The notes under the pieces were generated by a model, which was not told the DNA's origin, searched no databases, and saw nothing but the letters and a program-made list of their open reading frames with translations. From Saprospiraceae bacterium (GTDB lineage Bacteria > Bacteroidota > Bacteroidia > Chitinophagales > Saprospiraceae), in assembly GCA_020630355.1 (NCBI GenBank), contig JAHDBO010000146.1, positions 1 through 5,574 of the forward strand: a stretch of DNA of 5,574 nt, in the 5' to 3' direction. Position numbers and translations under genes: made by a program. Shown piece after piece: positions 1-4,793 of this stretch. The stretch's first letter is position 1. Every line of letters starts with the position of its first letter.

Positions 1-976
1 GAACCTCGCTCAGAGGGATTGCTTTTGGATGCTCTTTCCCCCATTCTTCCATTGGCAAAAACTCATAATACACCCCATTATCCAATAAGAGCAGCATATC
101 ATCTTCCCCTAAATCTGACTGTACCGCAAAGTAGCCTTCCGAGGCATTATACGTCTCCATGTAATTGAAATCCTCATCTGGGATGTACTGCTTAAACTGC
201 TCCCTGTAAGGGGTGAAACTTACACCTCCATGGACATACAACTCTAGATTTGGCCAAACTTCTTTGATATGGGATTTCCCTGTCAATTCTAATATTTCTC
301 GAAAGAGTACTATCGTCCAAGTAGGAACGCCTCCTATGTTAGACATATTTTCGTAGCGAAGCAACTCTGCCATACGGCGAATCTTGGCTTCCCAATCAGG
401 CATAAAGGCGACTTCCGCATCTGGTGTAGAGAACATCTTTGCAATCGCTGGCATATTTTGTATCATCAAGGCGGATACATCCCCTACTTTTGTAGAAGGA
501 TATTCAGGGAAAGCATCATAAGTACCTCCCATCAACAAACCTTTTCCTCCAAAAATATTAGCCCCTCGATTATTGGCATGATACAGGGTCATTGTGTCCC
601 AGCCCCCTCTAATATGGCAGCCTTTCAAATTCTGTAATGAAACGGGAATATACTTGCTCTTATCGCTGGTTGTCCCTGATGATTTTGAAAACCATTTGAC
701 CCTGTTGGGCCAAAGGACATTCCGCTCTCCCATCATCATGCGATGGATGAAAGGTTTTATATCGTCGTACTCGTGGATAGGCACTTGAATGGCAAAATCA
801 CTTTGGTTTTTGATACTATCAAAACCATACTTACGCCCAAATGAAGTTCTCCTTCCGCTGAGCAGCAGTTGCTTGAAAATATTTTCTTGGGCAACATTAG
901 GGCGTTCCATAAAATGCTCAATACGACGCATCCGATGCCTCAAATACCAAGCTACTGTACTATTGACCCATTTCAT
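1..976 (-). CDS. GH3 auxin-responsive promoter family protein, 3' end cut by window edge
   Basis: Reading the minus strand from the ATG at 976 gives 325 uninterrupted codons to the left edge, so the C-terminal part is missing; bacterial GH3 proteins are usually about 500 residues. The family belongs to the ANL adenylating superfamily. Plant members join amino acids to acyl acids through an acyl-adenylate, but the substrate of the Bacteroidota members is unknown. The phosphate-binding signature SKSSGTTSDKSKYIPV lies at residues 97-112, and the second nucleotide-binding motif TYNASEGYFA at 275-284 with Glu280. The N-terminus (MKWVNSTVAWYLRHRMRRIEHF) has no signal peptide and is basic and helical, as is usual for these proteins, which are cytosolic. 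I chose this start because it gives the expected N-terminal length and lies about 28 nt downstream of a candidate promoter. It is transcribed divergently from the barrel gene at 1247. The family assignment is strong; the reaction catalysed is not known. Confidence 0.9.
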   Translation of the reverse strand, partial: MKWVNSTVAWYLRHRMRRIEHFMERPNVAQENIFKQLLLSGRRTSFGRKYGFDSIKNQSDFAIQVPIHEYDDIKPFIHRMMMGERNVLWPNRVKWFSKSSGTTSDKSKYIPVSLQNLKGCHIRGGWDTMTLYHANNRGANIFGGKGLLMGGTYDAFPEYPSTKVGDVSALMIQNMPAIAKMFSTPDAEVAFMPDWEAKIRRMAELLRYENMSNIGGVPTWTIVLFREILELTGKSHIKEVWPNLELYVHGGVSFTPYREQFKQYIPDEDFNYMETYNASEGYFAVQSDLGEDDMLLLLDNGVYYEFLPMEEWGKEHPKAIPLSEV

Positions 977-1004
977 ACTGATACGGTTTTGTCAATTTTT
1001 ATAA

Positions 1005-1012
1005 CAAAAGTA
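1005..1012 (-). promoter_or_regulatory. candidate Bacteroidota -7 element for the GH3 gene
   Basis: Read on the minus strand this is TACTTTTG, an exact match to TAnnTTTG. A TTG that could serve as the -33 element lies at 1030-1028 on the minus strand. The spacer is only 15 nt, shorter than the usual 17-23. A start about 7 nt downstream would leave a leader of roughly 20 nt before the ATG at 976. No Shine-Dalgarno sequence is visible. Confidence 0.4.
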
Positions 1013-1024
1013 ACAACGCTTGCG

Positions 1025-1128
1025 GAGCAATCTCGTTTGCTACACTTTTGATATTCAATATAAATGTAACAATTAAAGCCTATGGTTTGCTCGATGTGGA
1101 CAAATTTTAACCTTGCAAGATGAGCAAA
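1025..1128. repeat. four GAGCAA(A)/TTTGCT(C) motifs in the divergent intergenic region
   Basis: GAGCAA is at 1025-1030, TTTGCT at 1036-1041, TTTGCTC at 1086-1092 and GAGCAAA at 1122-1128. The first two form a short inverted repeat with AGCAA and TTGCT arms (1026-1030 and 1037-1041). The last two form a perfect 7-bp inverted repeat with a 29-nt spacer. They lie between the two divergent promoters, where operator sites would be expected. The motif is short, so chance recurrence in AT-rich DNA is possible. Confidence 0.3.
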
Positions 1129-1151
1129 TCTGTATTATCATACGTTATGTC

Positions 1152-1188
1152 TTTGGGTGAAAATCTCATCAAGATAATAGTATATTTG
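1152..1188 (+). promoter_or_regulatory. candidate Bacteroidota promoter for the outer-membrane protein gene
   Basis: TATATTTG at 1181-1188 matches the -7 consensus TAnnTTTG exactly. TTTG at 1152-1155 could be the -33 element, but the 25-nt spacer is slightly longer than usual. The predicted start is near 1195, giving a leader of about 50 nt that is AT-rich and has no Shine-Dalgarno site, typical of highly translated Bacteroidota mRNAs. Confidence 0.5.
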
Positions 1189-1246
1189 CCCGCCCAAACA
1201 GTACCTCCAACAAAAATTCATTAATCAACCAATCAATTAATTTTAG

Positions 1247-1987
1247 ATGAAATCTTTAAAAGTATTTTTAACCCTGTGCCTAGTAGCATCTTTTTCTTTT
1301 GCTTTCGCACAATCATTTGGCTTCAAAGCTGGTGCGAATTACTCTTTAGCTTATGGTACGCCTGAGCAACTTAACGGAGAAGATGTTGAAAGTGTGAAAG
1401 GTAATGTTGGTTTCCAAATCGGAGCTTTAGCTGGTTTTGACTTGAGCGACGCTGTAGGTTTACAGGTTGAATTATTGTATGAGACTAGAAATTCTACCAA
1501 AACAATTGAGTATGGTTCTGTAGAATCAAGTCCACTTGGTGACCTTAATGTAGCCGTTCAAGCTGAATCTGGCAACACCTACAGCTTAATCAATCTTCCT
1601 ATTTTATTGACATTTGGGAACGAAAAAGTGAAGTTTTATGCTGGTCCTAATGTTGGCTACATGATTGCAGGAAAGTCCGACATCTCTGCAAAAATCACTA
1701 CTTCTATCGGAGGGCAGGTACTTCCTGACTTTAGTAGCGAAGACGAAGCAGAAATTGACCAATTCGACGATGAGGAATGTGGTCCTTGCTTCGAAGCTTT
1801 AGAAATCGGAGCTCAAGCTGGTGTTGTTTACAATGTTACGCCAGGTCTAGGGATAGACTTGAGACTAGGACACTCTTTGACTGATTTAACAAATGATGAC
1901 AAAGACGAAAGTTTGTTCAACGATGAAACTAGAGACGATCAAGACCGTCAATTCTACGTACAATTAGGCGTACAGTTCAAGTTCTAA
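1247..1987 (+). CDS. secreted outer-membrane beta-barrel protein (Omp_b-brl_2 / PorT-like)
   Basis: The 246-residue product starts with a clear Sec signal peptide: Lys at 2 and 5, a hydrophobic core at 6-18, and an AFA|Q cleavage site after residue 21 that leaves an N-terminal Gln, common in this phylum. The mature part alternates Gly/aromatic-rich strands such as FGFKAGANYS (24-33), VGFQIGALAGFDLS (54-67), VGLQVELLYETR (70-81), VKFYAGPNVGYMIAG (128-142) and FYVQLGVQFKF (236-246). It ends in Phe, the usual barrel-assembly signal. Length and pattern fit small eight-stranded barrels of the Omp_b-brl_2 type. Two predicted loops are very acidic: 163-177, followed at once by CGPC at 178-181, and 216-234. 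Coding is rich in GCT, GGT and GTT codons compared with its neighbours, which suggests strong expression. It is monocistronic, with its own promoter and terminator. The specific role is unknown; PorT itself is one possibility but not supported beyond fold. Confidence 0.85.
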   Translation: MKSLKVFLTLCLVASFSFAFAQSFGFKAGANYSLAYGTPEQLNGEDVESVKGNVGFQIGALAGFDLSDAVGLQVELLYETRNSTKTIEYGSVESSPLGDLNVAVQAESGNTYSLINLPILLTFGNEKVKFYAGPNVGYMIAGKSDISAKITTSIGGQVLPDFSSEDEAEIDQFDDEECGPCFEALEIGAQAGVVYNVTPGLGIDLRLGHSLTDLTNDDKDESLFNDETRDDQDRQFYVQLGVQFKF

Positions 1988-2010
1988 TCTGAACTATAAA
2001 ACTTATATCA

Positions 2011-2036
2011 GGCTGCTCAGAAGAGCGGCCTTTTTT
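2011..2036 (+). terminator. intrinsic terminator of the outer-membrane protein gene
   Basis: GGCTGCTC (2011-2018) pairs with GAGCGGCC (2023-2030) as an 8-bp GC-rich stem with one G-U pair and an AGAA loop, followed at once by six T residues (2031-2036). It lies 23 nt after the stop codon. It separates the barrel gene from the phosphatase gene, whose start is 24 nt further on. Confidence 0.88.
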
Positions 2037-2060
2037 ATTATAGAAAAATCGGTTATCAAC

Positions 2061-2876
2061 ATGACACTTCAAGAAATCTGTACCAAAAGCCTCCCCATCA
2101 TCAAAAAAGCGGGGCATTTCATCCAGTCACAGGCGGGGGAAGTCAAGGCACAAGAGATTGAACACAAAGCACTCAATGACTTGGTCAGTTATGTGGATAA
2201 AAAAGCGGAACAAATCCTAGTGGAAGGACTTCAAAAAATATTGCCTGAGTCCACTTTTTTGACCGAAGAAAAAACCATTGAGCAAAAAGAAGGAGACTGG
2301 CGATGGATTATCGACCCCCTCGATGGGACGACTAATTTCCTCCATCAAATACCGCCTTATTCTGTAAGCGTTGCATTACAGTACAAAGCACAAACCGTAT
2401 TGGGAATCGTCTACGAAGTAACTGGCGATGAACTCTTCTATGCTTGGAAAGATGGCGGCGCTTTTCTAAACGATACCCCAATCAAGGTAAGCTCCACCCA
2501 CAAGCTTCTTTCTGCTGTCGCTGCATTAGGATTCGTACCTGGCGAACATATTTGGATGGAAGATTTCCTTCAGTTTTTCCACCATCTTATTAAAAACACC
2601 CAGGGCGTCCGTCGGCATGGTTCTGCCGCAACAGATTTGGCCTATACCGCTTGTGGCCGATTCGACACCTATATTGAGTGCAATGTCAATGCATGGGATG
2701 TGGCCGCAGGAGCTTTTATTTTACAAGAAGCAGGCGGTAGGGTAACCGACTTCCGAGGCGGTGAAGATTATTTATTTGGACGTTCCATTATTGCTAGCAA
2801 CGGACTGATACATACAGAAGTATTAGAGGTGCTTCAATCCTATTTCCGACTAGCATTAATTCCATCAAAAGATTAG
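2061..2876 (+). CDS. inositol monophosphatase family protein (SuhB-like)
   Basis: The 271-residue cytosolic protein has the usual length for this Mg2+-dependent, Li+-sensitive phosphatase family, which hydrolyses myo-inositol phosphates or related sugar phosphates. The metal-binding motifs are complete. LVSYVDKKAE (41-50) is the conserved N-terminal segment. FLTEE (66-70) supplies Glu69. IIDPLDGTTNF (83-93) supplies Asp85, the Leu87 carbonyl and Asp88, with Gly89-Thr90 for phosphate binding. NAWDVAAG (210-217) supplies Asp213. GSAATDLAYTACGRFDTYIE (187-206) is the conserved central helix and strand. No stop, frameshift or missing catalytic residue is seen. The start gives a natural N-terminus, but no Shine-Dalgarno site or TAnnTTTG element was found in the short gap after the upstream terminator, so its promoter is unclear and read-through may contribute. 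True substrates in Bacteroidota could be inositol phosphate, or other sugar or nucleotide phosphates; motifs alone do not decide. Confidence 0.93.
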   Translation: MTLQEICTKSLPIIKKAGHFIQSQAGEVKAQEIEHKALNDLVSYVDKKAEQILVEGLQKILPESTFLTEEKTIEQKEGDWRWIIDPLDGTTNFLHQIPPYSVSVALQYKAQTVLGIVYEVTGDELFYAWKDGGAFLNDTPIKVSSTHKLLSAVAALGFVPGEHIWMEDFLQFFHHLIKNTQGVRRHGSAATDLAYTACGRFDTYIECNVNAWDVAAGAFILQEAGGRVTDFRGGEDYLFGRSIIASNGLIHTEVLEVLQSYFRLALIPSKD

Positions 2877-2889
2877 TTTAATTAAACTA
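2874..2889. repeat. 16-bp perfect palindrome overlapping the phosphatase stop codon
   Basis: TAGTTTAATTAAACTA is identical to its own reverse complement, and its first three bases are the TAG stop of the phosphatase gene. As RNA it could form only a weak 6-bp A-U-rich stem with an AATT loop and no adjacent U-run, so it is a poor terminator. As DNA it could be a dimeric regulator site for the downstream permease gene, or simply chance in an AT-rich gap. Confidence 0.4.
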
Positions 2890-2965
2890 CTCGACATTTT
2901 TCCTCTTTTAATCGAACAGAACAGCCCTTGTCTCTATTTAAGTATTTTTATGAGAAAAGCTCTTT

Positions 2966-2973
2966 TATATTTG
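2966..2973 (+). promoter_or_regulatory. candidate -7 element for the permease gene
   Basis: TATATTTG matches TAnnTTTG exactly and lies 25 nt before the ATG at 2999. No TTG is found at a normal -33 distance; the nearest upstream one, at 2928-2930, is 35 nt away. The call therefore rests on one half of the promoter only. Confidence 0.38.
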
Positions 2974-2998
2974 AAATCAAGAAATTGAAAACCAATTT

Positions 2999-4237
2999 AT
3001 GAAGCTTTCAGAGACTATACAAATCGCCTTAAACGCCATCCGCTCTAATTTATTGAGGAGTATATTGACCTTAATGATTATCGCTTTTGGTATCATGGCC
3101 TTAGTTGGTATTCTGACGGCTATCGATGCCATCAATCTTTCTTTGACAGATAATTTTTCTTCCCTAGGCGCCAATTCTTTCTCTATTGCCCGAAAGGGCG
3201 ATGGCATACGTAGCAATCGTAGAGGCCGTCGAGCCAAACAGGGCGAGGTCATCAAGTTTGACCAAGCAATGGATTTCAAAGAGCGTTTTGCGTTTCCTGC
3301 TGATGTATCTGTATCTATGACTGGGCTCGGAAACGCAACCATCAAGAGTGGAAAAAATAAAACCAACCCTAATGTATCTGTGCTGGGGATTGACGAGAAC
3401 TACCTTGAAGGCAATGGCTACGATTTGGAAGCAGGCAGAAATTTTACTTTTACCGAGTTGGGAAATGGAGCACACAGAGCCATTATCGGAAAGGATATTG
3501 TAAAATTACTTTTTGATAAAAAAAATGATAAAGCACTTGGTTCTAGCATCGCTATCGGAAGTGTCAAATATAAAGTTGTCGGTATTCTAGCCTCCAAAGG
3601 AGCTAGTTCTAACTCTAATAGTGATTTGGCGGTATTCACGCCATTGGTCAATGCCAAACGCTACTACGCCACCGAAAGAACCAATTACAATCTATCCGTA
3701 TCTGTACGGAATGCCATGGATATGGAAGATGCTGAATCCGTAGCGACGGGACTTTTCAGAAATGTAAGAGGCTTAAAGCTTTCGGAGGAAAATGATTTTG
3801 AAATCAAAAAGAGTGATAGCTTGGTAAGCATGATACAGGAGAATACTGCCACGCTTCGGTATGCTACCATTTTCATTGGTTTAATTACTTTGGTTGGTGC
3901 CGCTATCGGCTTAATGAATATTATGCTCGTATCTGTCACCGAACGGACTCGGGAAATTGGTATTTGCAAAGCTATCGGGGCTACACGCTCCAACATCTTG
4001 ACCCAATTTTTGAGCGAGGCAGTGGTCATCAGCCTGATGGGAGGTGTCGTTGGGATTATACTCGGCATCATTATGGGCAACGTGGTCACTATCTTTACCA
4101 AAACCGCTTTCGTCGTGCCTTGGGCCTGGATGTTCCTTGGCGTCTTCATCTGCTTTGTGGTCGGTATTTTTTCTGGTCTATATCCTGCCCTTAAAGCTTC
4201 ACGACTAGACCCTATCGAATCTTTACGTTACGAGTAG
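2999..4237 (+). CDS. ABC transporter permease, FtsX/MacB family
   Basis: The 412-residue inner-membrane protein has the MacB-type plan. A cytoplasmic N-terminal helix (MKLSETIQIALNAIRSNLLR, 1-20) is followed by TM1 at about 21-42, a large periplasmic MacB_PCD-like domain (about 43-285) and three C-terminal TM helices at about 288-311, 338-362 and 374-397. Family hallmarks are VTERTREIGICKAIGATRSN (313-332), the cytoplasmic loop contacting the ATPase, and the end YPALKASRLDPIESLRYE (395-412). Such permeases work as dimers with a LolD/MacB-like ATPase and usually move lipids, lipoproteins, peptides or toxins by mechanotransmission rather than by a transmembrane channel. No ATPase gene is adjacent, so the partner must lie elsewhere. 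A basic stretch at 71-80 (Arg71, Arg74, Arg75, Arg77, Arg78, Lys80) near the start of the periplasmic domain is notable. The length is normal for the family and the gene is intact. The substrate cannot be inferred. Confidence 0.92.
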   Translation: MKLSETIQIALNAIRSNLLRSILTLMIIAFGIMALVGILTAIDAINLSLTDNFSSLGANSFSIARKGDGIRSNRRGRRAKQGEVIKFDQAMDFKERFAFPADVSVSMTGLGNATIKSGKNKTNPNVSVLGIDENYLEGNGYDLEAGRNFTFTELGNGAHRAIIGKDIVKLLFDKKNDKALGSSIAIGSVKYKVVGILASKGASSNSNSDLAVFTPLVNAKRYYATERTNYNLSVSVRNAMDMEDAESVATGLFRNVRGLKLSEENDFEIKKSDSLVSMIQENTATLRYATIFIGLITLVGAAIGLMNIMLVSVTERTREIGICKAIGATRSNILTQFLSEAVVISLMGGVVGIILGIIMGNVVTIFTKTAFVVPWAWMFLGVFICFVVGIFSGLYPALKASRLDPIESLRYE

Positions 4238-4317
4238 TTGGCTTTTGGCTAAAATCATTTCAACCTCAAGTCTAGTAACAACTTTAACACTTTTCAAAAT
4301 ACTGAAAATCAAAGCCC

Positions 4318-4360
4318 TAACGCTTTATAACGTAAAAATGCGTTATAAAGCGTTATTTTT
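4318..4360 (+). terminator. 15-bp perfect hairpin with T-run, likely terminator of the permease gene
   Basis: The arms 4318-4332 and 4341-4355 are perfect reverse complements (TAACGCTTTATAACG and CGTTATAAAGCGTTA) around the 8-nt loop TAAAAATG, and five T residues follow at 4356-4360. It lies 80 nt beyond the permease stop. The stem is AT-rich but long, so termination is plausible. Each arm contains two TAACG/CGTTA units spaced 10 bp apart, so the element could also be a protein-binding site upstream of the blaI-like promoter. Confidence 0.7.
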
Positions 4361-4362
4361 AG

Positions 4363-4393
4363 TTGCATAACTGCTACGAACAACATAACTTTG
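4363..4393 (+). promoter_or_regulatory. Bacteroidota-type promoter of the blaI-like/TPR operon
   Basis: TTG at 4363-4365, a 20-nt spacer and TAACTTTG at 4386-4393 match the -33 and -7 consensus (TTG, 17-23 nt, TAnnTTTG). This is the best promoter in the window. Transcription would begin near 4400, leaving a leader of about 23 nt. Direct repeats overlap it: CATAACT at 4366-4372 and 4384-4390, and TTGCATAA/TTGCATTA at 4363-4370 and 4391-4398. These are candidate operator half-sites for autoregulation. Confidence 0.65.
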
Positions 4394-4408
4394 CATTATC
4401 GGAAATTT

Positions 4409-4414
4409 AAAGGA
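4409..4414 (+). promoter_or_regulatory. Shine-Dalgarno-like site before the BlaI-family gene
   Basis: AAAGGA lies 8 nt before the ATG at 4423. It is a partial anti-16S match, unusual in this window, where the other starts show none. It supports the ATG at 4423 as the start. Confidence 0.4.
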
Positions 4415-4422
4415 TTTATAAT

Positions 4423-4785
4423 ATGAAAAAACTGACAAAGGTCGAAGAGCAGGTGATGCAAATCATCTGGCAACTAGGGCGTTGCACCGTCAGAGAGGTT
4501 ATCGAACAACTCGGTGATAAAAAAACGCCACATAGCACCATTTCATCTGTTGTGCGCATCTTGGAAAAGAAGGGTTTTGTCAATCACAAAGCCTATGGGC
4601 GTACGCATGAATATTTTGCTATTATCAGTCAAGAAGAATATAGCCATCAGCGCATCAAAGGTTTAGTAGATAATTATTTCTCTGGTTCTTTCAATGAACT
4701 CGTCTCCTTCTTTGTAAAAAAGAACGAACTAAAACCTGACGAAATCAAATCTTTACTCGACAGACTAGATGAGTCCGAAGAATAG
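4423..4785 (+). CDS. BlaI/MecI/CopY-family transcriptional repressor
   Basis: The 120-residue protein has the usual length and plan of the Penicillinase_R family. An N-terminal winged helix-turn-helix covers about 1-70: LTKVEEQVMQIIWQLG (4-19), CTVREVIEQL (21-30), a recognition helix TPHSTISSVVRILEKKG (35-51) and a wing VNHKAYGRTHEYFAI (53-67). A C-terminal helical dimerisation region follows (about 72-118). Family members bind DNA dyads as dimers and repress their own operon. BlaI/MecI are inactivated when a BlaR1/MecR1 protease signal leads to their cleavage. Here no such M56 gene is adjacent; the next gene, 8 nt downstream, encodes a secreted TPR protein, and the two are probably co-transcribed. 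The segment matching the staphylococcal cleavage region reads LVSFF (93-97) instead of an Asn-Phe bond, by my recollection of that site. The ligand or signal and the regulon are unknown. A beta-lactamase role is not implied. Confidence 0.93.
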   Translation: MKKLTKVEEQVMQIIWQLGRCTVREVIEQLGDKKTPHSTISSVVRILEKKGFVNHKAYGRTHEYFAIISQEEYSHQRIKGLVDNYFSGSFNELVSFFVKKNELKPDEIKSLLDRLDESEE

Positions 4786-4793
4786 AAAACACT

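Noticed and set aside
594..1051. Three plus-strand open frames of 60-71 codons
   Set aside because: They lie opposite the GH3 coding frame or its leader, have no family features, and the minus strand gives a continuous, recognisable protein.
977..1246. Possible small RNA or riboswitch in the divergent intergenic region
   Set aside because: No stable GC-rich stems or known aptamer pattern could be seen; only short inverted repeats and promoters are supported.
1277..1279. Cys11 of the barrel protein as a lipobox cysteine
   Set aside because: The preceding residues LTL do not fit the small residue needed at -1, and a clean AFA|Q signal peptidase I site follows.
2977..4194. Several open frames inside the permease gene, four on the minus strand and one on the plus strand
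   Set aside because: They are shadows of the intact permease frame, with low-complexity composition and no recognisable domains.
4318..4355. The inverted repeat as a transposon end or integron-type site
   Set aside because: No transposase, integrase or target duplication is nearby, and the T-run after the stem fits a terminator better.
4423..4785. Beta-lactam resistance locus because of the BlaI-like gene
   Set aside because: No beta-lactamase, mecA-like or BlaR1 gene is present, and the BlaI family has many regulators unrelated to resistance.
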